In this document: positions 45,096 through 53,614 of the stretch, piece after piece | Layout: each line of letters begins with the position of its first letter | Position numbering within the stretch: the first letter of the stretch is position 1 | DNA from: Flavobacterium plurextorum | GTDB lineage: Bacteria > Bacteroidota > Bacteroidia > Flavobacteriales > Flavobacteriaceae | Direction: 5' to 3' | DNA length: 64,000 nucleotides | NCBI RefSeq assembly: GCF_002217395.1 | Contig: NZ_MUHD01000022.1 | Location: forward strand, 9,068-73,067 | Notes under the pieces: model-generated | What the model saw: only the letters and a program-made list of their open reading frames with translations | The model's database searches: none | Told to the model about the DNA's origin: nothing | Made by a program: the position numbers and the translations under genes

Positions 45096-46007
45096 ATGAA
45101 AAAACTCTTTTTACTCCTTATCGCTTTTACAATAAACTCGATTCAAGCACAAGAAGTCAAAACCTTAACTTATTTTCAAAATGACACGCTTAAACTAGAT
45201 TTAGATTTATATCTGCCAAAGAAAAAAGCAAATGAAAAAATTCCCGTAATTCTGTTTGCATTTGGAGGCGGATTTTCTGGCGGCGAACGCACAAGTGAAA
45301 AAGACTTTGGAATGTTTATGGCTAAAAATGGCTATGCCGTTGCGAGCATTTCATACAGTTTATATATGAAAGGAAAAGATTTTGGGTGTAAGGGTGTTTT
45401 AACCGAAAAAATAAAAGCGATTCAAATTGGAGTGAGCGATATGTGGCAGGCAACTTCATACTTAATCGAAAATGCCGATAAATACAATCTCGATACTTCA
45501 AAAATATTTATTTCTGGTATTAGTGCTGGTGCCGAAATTGGTTTTCATGCGTCGTTTTGGGATTATAAACTTATGAATTTATACAAACGTAATTTGCCTG
45601 AAAATTTTAGATATGCAGGTTTCATTGGAGGTTCAGGCGCAATTCAAGACATTAATTTAATCACCAAAGAAAAAGCGATTCCGATGTTATTGGCACACGG
45701 AAGCAATGACGATACAGTTCCTTATAACGCAGGTTCGCACCGCTCGTGTCCAACAAATGCTTCGGGCTGGTTGATTTTATTTGGATCTTACGCGGTTTAC
45801 AATCATATGCAGGATTTACATAAAGACATCGAACTGATTACTTTTTGCGGCGGCGGACATGAATTCTCAGGTTATCTTTTTCATGACGGACAGCAATATG
45901 TTCTCGATTTTGTAAATGATGTTTTGAAAGGAAAGAAATTTGAATCACATTTGATTGTTCCTTCTAAAAAAGACGTGAATACTGGAAAATATTTATTCTG
46001 CGAATAA
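45096..46007 (+). CDS. Secreted alpha/beta hydrolase (esterase-like)
   Basis: A 303-residue exported enzyme. A signal peptide (MKKLFLLLIAFTINSIQAQ) is followed by an alpha/beta-hydrolase core. FAFGGGFSGGER (oxyanion region), SGISAGAE (nucleophile Ser), AHGSNDDTVP (acid) and CGGGHEFSG (His) give a complete catalytic triad. It resembles the BD-FAE/acetyl-xylan-esterase-type lipases of Bacteroidota, so short-chain ester or acetyl removal from glycans is likely, without certainty. The ATG at 45096 is chosen because it gives a clean signal peptide; the longer frame would start inside the promoter. Confidence 0.85.
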   Translation: MKKLFLLLIAFTINSIQAQEVKTLTYFQNDTLKLDLDLYLPKKKANEKIPVILFAFGGGFSGGERTSEKDFGMFMAKNGYAVASISYSLYMKGKDFGCKGVLTEKIKAIQIGVSDMWQATSYLIENADKYNLDTSKIFISGISAGAEIGFHASFWDYKLMNLYKRNLPENFRYAGFIGGSGAIQDINLITKEKAIPMLLAHGSNDDTVPYNAGSHRSCPTNASGWLILFGSYAVYNHMQDLHKDIELITFCGGGHEFSGYLFHDGQQYVLDFVNDVLKGKKFESHLIVPSKKDVNTGKYLFCE

Positions 46008-46053
46008 ATACTTTGACCAGACCAAAATATTAAAAATATTACACACCTTTAAA

Positions 46054-46589
46054 CCGGACTGAAGTCCAGCCCTACAATATTTGTTGAGCCTTTGGCTCTT
46101 TCTCTAATTCAGTTCCGCAGGAACAAACTATATTGTAGAGCTGGACTTCAGTTCACCGCAAAATTCATAAAACACAAACCTCTTTTGATTCAGTTCCGCA
46201 GGAACAAACTATATTGCAGAACTGGACTTCAGTTAAGTTTACCTCAAAATTCATAAAACACAAATCTCTTTTGATTCAGTTCCGCAGGAACAAACTATAT
46301 TGTAGAGCTGGACTTCAGTCCAGTTTACCTCAAAATTCATAAAACACAAACCTCTTTTGATTCAGTTCCGCAGGAACAAACTATATTGCAGAGCTGGACT
46401 TCAGTCAAGTTCACCGCAAAATTCATAAAACACAAACCTCTTTTGATTCAGTTCCGCAGGAACAAACTATATTGCAGAGCTGGACTTCAGTCAAGTTCAC
46501 CGCAAAATTCATAAAACACAAACCTATTTTGATTCAGTTCCGCAGGAACAAACTATATTGTAGAGCTGGACTTCAGTCCAGTTTACCGT
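46054..46589. repeat. 86-bp tandem repeat array, six units plus an inverted partial unit
   Basis: TTCAGTTCCGCAGGAAC begins units at 46108, 46189, 46275, 46361, 46447 and 46533: the first step is 81 bp and the next four are 86 bp. Each unit contains the palindrome GTTCCGCAGGAAC and a stretch ATATTG(T/C)AGA(G/A)CTGGACTTCAGT. A reverse-complement partial copy precedes the array (46054-46080, 25 of 27 positions). No coding frame or unique spacer is present, so this gap of about 710 nt before the next gene is non-coding repeat. Confidence 0.92.
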
Positions 46590-46695
46590 AATATTTCGCG
46601 AATCAACAAATACACGAACAACCAACCATTTCCGTCAAAAATGCCAAATCTTTCGCTTCGCGTAAATATTCTTTTTAATTACGAATAAGTTTAGG

Positions 46696-46703
46696 TAAAT
46701 TTG
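46696..46703 (+). promoter_or_regulatory. -7 element of the AAA ATPase gene
   Basis: TAAATTTG fits TAnnTTTG and lies 18 nt before the GTG start at 46722. Transcription would start after the in-frame TTG at 46701, so that TTG cannot be the initiation codon. Confidence 0.55.
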
Positions 46704-46721
46704 CGCTTTATTTTTAGAATA

Positions 46722-47255
46722 GTGCAAAAACAAATTATAGTCCTTATTGGAGGTCCTGGTACAGGAAAATCTACACTTATAAACGAATTAGTCGCTCGCG
46801 GCTATTGCTGTTACCCTGAAATTTCTAGAGAAGTTACACTCGAAGCTCAAAAAAGAGGTATCGAACAATTGTTCTTAGAACAACCTTTATTATTCAGCGA
46901 AATGCTCTTGGAAGGGCGTGTTAAACAATACGAAAATGCAAAAAAGGAGCCCGATACTGTAGTTTTTATTGATCGCGGAATCCCTGATGTTACAGCCTAC
47001 ATGGACTATATTGGCGATGAATATCCTGAACATTTTGCAAAAGCTTGTGAAGATTACAAATATTCTAAAACTTTTATTTTACCGCCTTGGGAAGAAATTT
47101 ATCAGAGCGACACTGAGCGTTATGAGAATTTCGAACAAGCAATAACAATTCAGAAACATTTAATTGAAACGTATAAAAAATACGGATATGATTTAATTGA
47201 AGTTCCTAAAGATACGGTTGAAAACAGAATTCTTTATATATTAGATAAAATTTAG
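46722..47255 (+). CDS. AAA_28-type P-loop ATPase
   Basis: A 177-residue small cytoplasmic P-loop protein. It starts QKQIIVLIGGPGTGKST (Walker A GGPGTGKST at about 10-18). VVFIDRGIPDVTAY (about 86-99) is the Walker B/DRG-type motif, and the whole length fits the AAA_28 (NadR-kinase-like) family. Likely a nucleoside- or metabolite-kinase-like enzyme, substrate unknown. The GTG at 46722 is chosen because the TTG alternative lies inside the -7 element. The transcript would be nearly leaderless, which is not unusual for this phylum. It is followed by recQ after 64 nt. Confidence 0.8.
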   Translation: MQKQIIVLIGGPGTGKSTLINELVARGYCCYPEISREVTLEAQKRGIEQLFLEQPLLFSEMLLEGRVKQYENAKKEPDTVVFIDRGIPDVTAYMDYIGDEYPEHFAKACEDYKYSKTFILPPWEEIYQSDTERYENFEQAITIQKHLIETYKKYGYDLIEVPKDTVENRILYILDKI

Positions 47256-47319
47256 CGGCGAGTTTAAAGTTGCAAAACTAGAAACTGATTTCTAAATTTT
47301 TAACTTTAATACTTTGGCC

Positions 47320-49215
47320 ATGCAGGAAGCACAAGATATTCTTTTAAAATACTGGAAACACGAAAGTTTCAGACCTCTTCAAAAAGAAATTATTGATTCG
47401 GTTTTAGAAGGTCATGATACTTTTGCACTGCTGCCAACAGGAGGCGGAAAATCGATTTGTTTTCAGGTTCCAACTATGATGCGCGAAGGAATCTGCTTGG
47501 TTATTTCACCATTGATTGCTTTGATGAAAGATCAAGTAGCGAATCTGCAAAAAAGAGAAATCAAAGCAATTGCTCTTACTGGCGGAATTCATACGGAAGA
47601 AATCATTGATCTTTTAGACAATTGTCAATACGGAAATTACAAATTTCTTTATCTTTCGCCGGAGCGTTTACAATCAGACTGGATATTAGAGCGCATCAAA
47701 AATCTTCCTATAAGTTTTATTGCCATTGACGAAGCGCATTGTGTTTCGCAATGGGGACACGACTTTAGACCGGCTTATTTAAAAATTTCGGAACTTAAAA
47801 AACACTTTCCTAAGATTCCTTTTTTGGCCTTGACTGCAACTGCAACGCCAAGAGTTGTTGAAGATATTAAAACTGAATTAGGTTTAAAAGACACTAAACT
47901 ATTTCAACAGTCTTTTGAAAGAAAGAATATCGCATACATGGTTTTTGAAGTTGAAGACAAACTGTATCGTGTCGAACAAATTTTAAAGAAAAACCCGCAG
48001 CCTTCTATTATATATGTACGAAATAGAAAATCATGCTTAAACATTTCAACACAATTACAATCGCTTGGTTTTAGAGCTACTTACTATCACGGAGGACTTT
48101 CGGCAAAAGAAAAAGACAAAAATATGCAGTCGTGGATGTCGGAACAAGCGCAGGTTATTGTTGCTACAAATGCGTTTGGAATGGGAATTGACAAGGACAA
48201 TGTAAAAACGGTCATTCATACGCAATTGCCTGAAAATCTAGAAAATTATTATCAGGAATCAGGAAGAGCGGGACGAAATGGCGAAAAAGCCTTTTCGGTT
48301 TTATTATACAATAACTCAGATGCAAACCAGACTGAACAACAGTTTTTAAGTATTCTGCCTGATAAAAAATTCCTAAAAACGATGTATGTCAAACTGTGTA
48401 ACTATTTTCAAATAGCATACGGCGAAGGTTTAGACGATACTTTCTCTTTTAAATTGAATCATTTTTGCAACAAATACGACTTCCCTACTTTAAAAACTTA
48501 TAATGCTTTACAGTTTTTAAACCAACAGGGAATCATTACAATGTCTCAGGAATTTTCAGAGAAGGTTACAATGCAGTTTTTAATTGAATCCAAAGAAGTT
48601 ATTCGATATACAAGTTTAAATCAGAAAGACGAAGAAATTATTTTAGCGATTTTAAGAACTTATCCTGGAGTTCATGAAATGAAAACGCCGATAAATCTTT
48701 CGCTGATTGCAAAAAAATCAAATCATACGGAAGAACAGATTACTTCTCTTTTAGAAAAACTGAGAGATAAAGAGATTATCGAATACAAATCTAAAAATAA
48801 CGATGCGACAATATTATTCAACGAAGTTCGTGAAGATGATTTGACCATAAATAGAGTTTCTAAGTATCTGGAAAAACAGAATCAGCTTAAACAAGAGCAG
48901 CTTTCATCTGTTCTATATTATATAAAGGAAAACAAAACCTGCAAAAACAGATTGGTTTTGGATTATTTTGGAGAAGAAACTAATTCAAATTGCGGCGTTT
49001 GCTCGTATTGCATTACACAAAAAGGAAAAATCACTGAAGCCGATTCGATTGCTGACAAAATCTTGTCTTTATTAAAAACGGCATCTTTGACTTCGCGAGA
49101 AATTCAAAACCAGATAAAACTAGATGCATCAGATATAATACTTGTTCTTCAAGAATTATTAGAAAACAATCATATCGTTATATTAGCGAACAATAAATAC
49201 ACTTTAAAATCATAA
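47320..49215 (+). CDS. recQ: RecQ-family ATP-dependent DNA helicase
   Basis: A 631-residue 3'-5' superfamily 2 helicase for recombination and repair. Motifs: Walker A TGGGKS (motif I), DEAH box (motif II), TATATPRV (motif III) and QESGRAGR (motif VI). The RQC region has a zinc-binding cysteine set, CKNRL then NCGVCSYC (about 565-575). The last ~80 residues look like a winged helix and there is no HRDC domain, making it shorter than the ~730-residue Bacteroidota RecQ, so it may be a second RecQ-type helicase. ATG 47320 is preferred over an upstream TTG at 47314. Its stop overlaps the fmt start. Confidence 0.93.
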   Translation: MQEAQDILLKYWKHESFRPLQKEIIDSVLEGHDTFALLPTGGGKSICFQVPTMMREGICLVISPLIALMKDQVANLQKREIKAIALTGGIHTEEIIDLLDNCQYGNYKFLYLSPERLQSDWILERIKNLPISFIAIDEAHCVSQWGHDFRPAYLKISELKKHFPKIPFLALTATATPRVVEDIKTELGLKDTKLFQQSFERKNIAYMVFEVEDKLYRVEQILKKNPQPSIIYVRNRKSCLNISTQLQSLGFRATYYHGGLSAKEKDKNMQSWMSEQAQVIVATNAFGMGIDKDNVKTVIHTQLPENLENYYQESGRAGRNGEKAFSVLLYNNSDANQTEQQFLSILPDKKFLKTMYVKLCNYFQIAYGEGLDDTFSFKLNHFCNKYDFPTLKTYNALQFLNQQGIITMSQEFSEKVTMQFLIESKEVIRYTSLNQKDEEIILAILRTYPGVHEMKTPINLSLIAKKSNHTEEQITSLLEKLRDKEIIEYKSKNNDATILFNEVREDDLTINRVSKYLEKQNQLKQEQLSSVLYYIKENKTCKNRLVLDYFGEETNSNCGVCSYCITQKGKITEADSIADKILSLLKTASLTSREIQNQIKLDASDIILVLQELLENNHIVILANNKYTLKS

Positions 49216-50162
49216 TGGAAAAATTACGAATTATATTTATGGGAACGCCAGAATTTGCTGTTGGCATTCTAGATACTATTATAAAAAACAATTACGATGT
49301 TGTGGGCGTTATCACAGCTGCAGATAAACCAGCCGGCCGCGGACAAAAAATAAAATATTCGGCGGTAAAAGAATATGCATTGGCAAACAATCTTACTTTA
49401 TTACAGCCAACAAATTTAAAAGACGAAACTTTTTTAGCAGAATTAAAAGCTTTAAATGCCAATTTACAAATAGTAGTTGCCTTTAGAATGCTGCCAAAAG
49501 TAGTTTGGGAAATGCCAAGTTTAGGAACTTTTAATCTTCACGCTTCCTTACTTCCAAATTATAGAGGAGCTGCACCTATCAACTGGGCAATTATTAATGG
49601 AGAAACCAAAACCGGAGTTACAACATTCTTTATTGATGATAAGATTGATACTGGAGCAATGATTTTAAATTCGGAAATCGCCATTGAGCCCGAAGAAAAT
49701 GCAGGACAGTTACACGATCGATTAATGTTATTGGGAAGCCAAACTGTAATTGACACTTTAAAAGTTATTGAAAACGGAAATGTTACCACAACGATTCAGG
49801 AAGATAACGAGGAAATCAAAACGGCTTACAAACTAAATAAGGAGAATTGTAAAATTGACTGGACAAAATCTGGAACTGAAATCAATAATTTAATTCGAGG
49901 ATTAAGTCCGTATCCTGCTGCATGGTGTTTTTTGAAGGATAAAAATGAAGAATTAAGCATCAAAATATATGAAGCAAAACTAGCTGTAGAAGCACATTCT
50001 CATGAAATTGGAAGTCTGATCAGCAGTAAAAAAGAAATCAAAATTGCAATTAAAGAAGGGTTCATTCAGCTTTTAAGTTTACAATTACCTGGAAAAAAGC
50101 GAATGCAAGTAGCTGAATTACTAAATGGGATAACTTTTTCTGATGACGCAAAGGTCTATTAA
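49215..50162 (+). CDS. fmt: Methionyl-tRNA formyltransferase
   Basis: A 315-residue cytoplasmic enzyme that formylates Met-tRNAfMet for translation start using 10-formyltetrahydrofolate. The N-terminal domain starts LRIIFMGTPEFAVGIL and contains the catalytic FNLHASLLPNYRGAAPINWAI (His and Asn residues present) and the folate-binding DTGAM loop region. The C-terminal OB-like domain covers about 205-315. Length is typical. It overlaps the stop codon of recQ by one base, so the two are probably translationally coupled. Confidence 0.97.
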   Translation: MEKLRIIFMGTPEFAVGILDTIIKNNYDVVGVITAADKPAGRGQKIKYSAVKEYALANNLTLLQPTNLKDETFLAELKALNANLQIVVAFRMLPKVVWEMPSLGTFNLHASLLPNYRGAAPINWAIINGETKTGVTTFFIDDKIDTGAMILNSEIAIEPEENAGQLHDRLMLLGSQTVIDTLKVIENGNVTTTIQEDNEEIKTAYKLNKENCKIDWTKSGTEINNLIRGLSPYPAAWCFLKDKNEELSIKIYEAKLAVEAHSHEIGSLISSKKEIKIAIKEGFIQLLSLQLPGKKRMQVAELLNGITFSDDAKVY

Positions 50163-50268
50163 CATCAGTAAAACAGGGGTTTGTACCTGTTTTTGATCGA
50201 CAAACAACATCCTTTATGAACAAAAAAAGCAAGTTATCAACAATTATAGCTAAAATTAAAGAAAACAC

Positions 50269-50298
50269 TTGCACGCAACGGATTTCCTACTAAATTTG
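50269..50298 (+). promoter_or_regulatory. HU gene promoter (TTG-N19-TAAATTTG)
   Basis: TTG (50269-50271) and TAAATTTG (50291-50298) are separated by exactly 19 nt, about 45 nt before the ATG of the HU gene. Confidence 0.8.
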
Positions 50299-50342
50299 TG
50301 TATTAACAATTTTTTTTAACCAACAATTAATAACTAATTATT

Positions 50343-50615
50343 ATGAACAAATCAGAATTAATCGATGCTATCGCTGCTGATGCAGGAATTACAAAAGCTG
50401 CGGCTAAATTAGCTTTAGAGTCATTTTTAGGAAATGTAGGATCTACTTTGAAAAAAGGCGGAAGAATTTCATTAGTAGGTTTTGGATCTTGGTCAGTATC
50501 TGCGAGAGCTGCTAGAGACGGTAGAAATCCTCAAACAGGAAAAACTATCAAAATTGCTGCAAAAAATGTAGTAAAATTTAAAGCTGGTGCTGAATTAGAA
50601 GGAGCAGTGAACTAG
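50343..50615 (+). CDS. DNA-binding protein HU
   Basis: A 90-residue nucleoid protein that bends and compacts DNA as a dimer. It starts MNKSELIDAIAADAGITKAAAKLALES (helical dimerisation part). The DNA-clasping beta-arm region is FGSWSVSARAARDGRNPQTGKTIKI, with the RNPQTG tip. Full length for the family. The strong 19-nt-spaced promoter and separate terminator suggest an abundant single transcript. Confidence 0.96.
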   Translation: MNKSELIDAIAADAGITKAAAKLALESFLGNVGSTLKKGGRISLVGFGSWSVSARAARDGRNPQTGKTIKIAAKNVVKFKAGAELEGAVN

Positions 50616-50648
50616 TAAGAAAGTTCTCTAATCTAAATAATATAATTA

Positions 50649-50675
50649 AAACCCTCCTCATGGAGGGTTTTTTTA
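50649..50675 (+). terminator. HU terminator
   Basis: ACCCTCC and GGAGGGT pair around TCAT, then a run of seven T. It contains an ATG (50660) that is in frame with yqgE; the loop position shows it is not that gene's start. Confidence 0.9.
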
Positions 50676-50743
50676 TGCGGTTTAACGATTTTATTTGTGA
50701 TTTTAATTTTTTTATGAGTAAATTTAATAAAAATTGTAGCCGT

Positions 50744-51304
50744 ATGATTTCAGAAAAATTAAAAAAAGGACACCTGCTTATTGCCGAGCCTTCAATAATT
50801 GGAGATTTATCTTTTAACAGATCGGTAATTTTATTAGCAGACCATAACAAAGAAGGATCCATAGGATTTATCATTAATAAACCGTTAAAATACACGATTA
50901 ATGATCTTATCCCGGAAATTGATGCGACCTTCAAAATATATAATGGAGGCCCAGTTGAGCAAGACAATTTGTACTTCATTCACAATATTCCTGAGTTAAT
51001 CCCGAATAGTGTTGAGATCTCTAATGGAATATACTGGGGAGGTGATTTTGAATCGACCAAAGACTTAATAAACAACGGATCAATCAACAAAAACAATATC
51101 CGTTTTTTCTTAGGCTATACTGGTTGGGACGAGAATCAGCTTGAGAATGAAATGCAGGGAAACTCCTGGATTATTGCTGATAATAATTACAAAAATAAAA
51201 TTATTGGAAAGTCTACCACTCACTTTTGGAAAGAACAAATTATTGAGCTTGGCGGCGACTATCTCATTTGGTCAAATGCACCTGAAAACCCATATCTGAA
51301 TTAA
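50744..51304 (+). CDS. YqgE/AlgH family protein
   Basis: A 186-residue cytoplasmic protein of the YqgE/AlgH (UPF0301) family, function uncertain. It starts MISEKLKKGHLLIAEPSIIG and shows FNRSVILLADHNKEGSIGFIINKP, YNGGPVEQDNLYFIH and FLGYTGWDENQLENEM. The ATG at 50744 gives the usual family length; frames starting earlier would place initiation inside the HU terminator. Its stop overlaps the stop of the convergent aminotransferase gene by 4 bp. Confidence 0.93.
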   Translation: MISEKLKKGHLLIAEPSIIGDLSFNRSVILLADHNKEGSIGFIINKPLKYTINDLIPEIDATFKIYNGGPVEQDNLYFIHNIPELIPNSVEISNGIYWGGDFESTKDLINNGSINKNNIRFFLGYTGWDENQLENEMQGNSWIIADNNYKNKIIGKSTTHFWKEQIIELGGDYLIWSNAPENPYLN

Positions 51305-52137
51305 TTTTCAGATATGGATTCATTTAGCTTCTGTACTAATAAATGAGCCAGATTACATGTAAAATCTTTTTTTCGATATTTAGTTATCGGTTGTATTCCC
51401 GTGATTACATTTGTGAGAAATAATTCATCTGCCTTTTGAAGATCAAATGGCGAGATTATTTCCTCAGTTATTTCTATGCCTTCAACTTTTTTAGCTAAAG
51501 CTAAAATCTGTTTACGCATAATTCCATTTAAACAACCTTCAGAGACCGGCGGTGTAATAAGTTTTTTACCTACAAGCATAAACAAATTTCCTTGCAGCGC
51601 CTCAACAACATTTTTAGAATCATTTAGCAATATACAATTTGCCAATCCGTTTTCATGTGCAAAAATACTTCCAGTAACATTAATCATCTTATTAGTCGTT
51701 TTAATCGACGATAATAACTGCTTTGTTACATAGAAGTCTTTATACAAATCAACTTCATATTCAGCTGTATTTAAAGCATATAAAGTACCTTCAAGTGCAA
51801 CTGCGTGAATCAAAAAAGAAACTTCATTGTTTTTTGGAAGATACAAGCCGCCATCTTTTCTAAAAACTGTAATTCGAGCTCTTGCAGATGAAGAAATATT
51901 CTTTTCTTTAAGAAGGTTTAAAATTTGTTCTTCGAAATATTCCATTGTAAAGTTCATTGGAATTTCCATTCTCACCACTCGCATCGAAGCCATTAACCTA
52001 AAATAGTGATCTTCAAGAAACAAGACTTTATTATTGATTACTTTTACGGTTTCAAAAACGCCGTCTCCATATAAAAAAGCACGATTTTGAGTTAAGATAT
52101 TTTCTTCTAGTGCTATGTTTCCGTTAAAATTGATCAT
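51301..52137 (-). CDS. Class IV PLP-dependent aminotransferase / aminodeoxychorismate lyase-like
   Basis: A 278-residue cytoplasmic PLP enzyme of fold-type IV. The start NRAFLYGDGVFETVKVINNKVLFLEDH is typical. The catalytic Lys is in IKTTNKMINV (about 142-151), followed by ANCILLNDSKNVVEALQGNLF and the glycine-rich phosphate region. It could be branched-chain aminotransferase-, D-amino acid aminotransferase- or PabC-type; length and C-terminal pattern fit PabC-like lyase best, which serves folate synthesis. Not decided. Its ATG is directly preceded by the T-run of the upstream hairpin. Confidence 0.85.
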   Translation of the reverse strand: MINFNGNIALEENILTQNRAFLYGDGVFETVKVINNKVLFLEDHYFRLMASMRVVRMEIPMNFTMEYFEEQILNLLKEKNISSSARARITVFRKDGGLYLPKNNEVSFLIHAVALEGTLYALNTAEYEVDLYKDFYVTKQLLSSIKTTNKMINVTGSIFAHENGLANCILLNDSKNVVEALQGNLFMLVGKKLITPPVSEGCLNGIMRKQILALAKKVEGIEITEEIISPFDLQKADELFLTNVITGIQPITKYRKKDFTCNLAHLLVQKLNESISEN

Positions 52138-52142
52138 AAAAA

Positions 52143-52171
52143 AACCCTGAATTTTGTTCAGGGCAAATATA
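52143..52171 (-). promoter_or_regulatory. -7 element plus hairpin shared as terminator and leader
   Basis: On the minus strand TATATTTG (52164-52171) is followed at once by CCCTGAACAAAATTCAGGG (52145-52163) and seven T, then the ATG. The hairpin plus T-run looks like a terminator for the START-like gene, while transcription from this -7 box would begin inside the hairpin, so the same bases also form the short leader of the aminotransferase gene. Confidence 0.6.
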
Positions 52172-52191
52172 AGGCATAAAATAGACTTTTA

Positions 52192-52584
52192 CTAAACAGA
52201 TCCTATAAGATGTTTCAAATCTGAGATTTGATTCTCCCACAATTGTTTAGCTTCTCCTACTTCTTCTTTTTCAGCGAAATCAACTACCATTAATGATACA
52301 TCTTTAGTCAATTCATCAACTAAAATATGCAGTTCAAAAAAGTACTCAGTATCCTTACTGCTTTCATCAACCCATTTAAATTTTACTTTTTCACCTGTTT
52401 TTTTTGAAGCTAATCGCGCTTTTTCCTGCGAATCATTCCAAATAAAAGTGAAAAACTCACCTCTTGAATTAACATTATCAGCAAACCATTCTGATAAACC
52501 TGACGGCGTTGATATATATTGATACAATAATTGCGGCGAAGAATTGATCGGGAACTCGATCTCGTAACGTATTTTTGGATCCAT
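52192..52584 (-). CDS. START-like domain protein
   Basis: A 130-residue protein with a START/SRPBCC-like helix-grip fold of the Bacteroidota START-like type. It starts KIRYEIEFPINSSPQLLYQYISTPSGLSEWF, with the conserved SGLSEWFAD, and has EKVKFKWV and a long C-terminal helix. The fold makes a cavity for a hydrophobic ligand; ligand unknown. The tRNA-Met gene lies divergently upstream. It is followed by the class IV aminotransferase on the same strand. Confidence 0.88.
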   Translation of the reverse strand: MDPKIRYEIEFPINSSPQLLYQYISTPSGLSEWFADNVNSRGEFFTFIWNDSQEKARLASKKTGEKVKFKWVDESSKDTEYFFELHILVDELTKDVSLMVVDFAEKEEVGEAKQLWENQISDLKHLIGSV

Positions 52585-52671
52585 GTGCTACTTTTAATTT
52601 TTTCGAAATATAAGAATATATGTTCAAAAACAATGCATTTTTAAAAATATTTTTTTTTCTTCATTTTATGC

Positions 52672-52701
52672 TTGTACGCTTTAATATTATTTCTATCTTT
52701 G
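52672..52701 (+). promoter_or_regulatory. tRNA-Met promoter (TTG-N19-TATCTTTG)
   Basis: TTG (52672-52674) and TATCTTTG (52694-52701) are separated by exactly 19 nt, about 33 nt before the tRNA. Confidence 0.85.
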
Positions 52702-52734
52702 CACCCGCAATCAGGAATTCATGATAGCAGTCCA

Positions 52735-52808
52735 GGCGAGGTAGCTCAGTTGGTTAGAGCGCAGGATTCATAACCCTGAGGTCACGGGTTCAACTCCCGT
52801 CCTCGCTA
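52735..52808 (+). tRNA. tRNA-Met (CAT anticodon)
   Basis: A complete cloverleaf. The acceptor stem is GGCGAGG with CCTCGCT (a G-U pair at the first position). The D arm is GCTCAGTTGGTTAGAGC, the anticodon loop TTCATAA carries CAT, and the T arm is ACGGGTTCAACTCCCGT. CCA is not encoded (ACA follows). The anticodon stem lacks the three G-C pairs of initiator tRNA, so it is probably the elongator; a tRNA-Ile with modified CAT is a possible alternative. Confidence 0.93.
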
Positions 52809-52814
52809 CAGGTA

Positions 52815-52848
52815 AAAAGGCATCACTTAAAAGTGATGTCTTTTTTTT
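52815..52848 (+). terminator. tRNA-Met terminator
   Basis: GCATCACTT and AAGTGATGT pair around AA, then a run of eight T, just after the tRNA. Confidence 0.88.
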
Positions 52849-52943
52849 ATTTACAGTGATTATTTATGGCAAAATTTGTAACTTACATTTTATAATTATC
52901 GCTAAAAACAGCTTTTTAAAAACTAAGTAATTCATTAAAAATC

Positions 52944-53201
52944 ATGGATATAGTAAAATTTAAAATCACATCAAAAACGATAAAGGTAGAAGTACGCAAT
53001 TCGAATAATTATGTTTTTAATTTCAATACTGCTTTAGAAATTGAAAAAGAAGACAAAGATGTTTTATTAAAACTATACAATGCATTAGATCTTCTTTTTA
53101 AGAAAGAAGCTGCAAGCGAGGTAAAAAACTACATTTCGCCAAATCAAACCAATATACTTGATCAAATTTCTGCGGTTGATAATTTAGAGCAGGGAAAATA
53201 A
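52944..53201 (+). CDS. Unknown small protein
   Basis: An 85-residue protein I do not recognise. It is composed of an N-terminal beta-hairpin-like part with many Lys, Asn and Val (FKITSKTIKVEVRNSNNYVFNF), then a helix-rich Leu/Lys-rich part (VLLKLYNALDLLFKKEA). No signal peptide or membrane helix. Codon use and base composition are like the neighbours, and the frame is uninterrupted, so it is probably real. No neighbour suggests a function. Confidence 0.55.
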   Translation: MDIVKFKITSKTIKVEVRNSNNYVFNFNTALEIEKEDKDVLLKLYNALDLLFKKEAASEVKNYISPNQTNILDQISAVDNLEQGK

Positions 53202-53614
53202 ATAATTACAGCAGCTGCTTTTAATTTTTATAATTGCAGATTCATTTAGATTTAAAATTAAAGAAATAAATTTTAATAATTCTGAGGTTAAGGAAGTTCT
53301 TCTTCTTTAGCCCTTTTTTATTTTAAAATAAAACCCCGCCTACCCTTTACAACCACACAACACTCATATTCAAACAATTACACGCAGTACTTTTATTAGC
53401 TGTAAAAGAAAAAAGCAAAATTTTTAATAAAAATTTAAGCTCTTTTCTTTTACAAAATCATTAACTTGTTATAAAAATTAAAACTACACTAGTTTTAATC
53501 TTATTTTGAGCAGGCCATTTTCCATCTTCTTACCCCTAAATTCGAGCATCTGTTAACAGGATTTGCGGTCTGCCACATGCAGTTATTTTATTTTAATTAA
53601 AAAAGAATAAATCT
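53202..53614 (+). other. 413-nt intergenic region before the GH130 gene
   Basis: AT-rich sequence without an open frame of note. The last 100 nt before the GH130 start have short self-complementary pieces (CTGCCACATGCAG near 53570-53582), which suggest a structured leader, but no known riboswitch pattern was recognised. No TAnnTTTG match was found. Confidence 0.5.

Noticed and set aside
46054..46589. CRISPR array
   Set aside because: The 86-bp units are almost identical along their whole length with no unique spacers, and no cas gene is near.
50660..50743. N-terminal extension of yqgE
   Set aside because: Its first ATG lies in the loop of the HU terminator, and the extension has no family similarity.
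52735..52808. tRNA as an integration site
   Set aside because: No integrase gene follows and no repeat of the tRNA 3' end was seen downstream.
53570..53582. Known riboswitch before GH130
   Set aside because: Only short self-complementary pieces were found, with no pattern of a named class.
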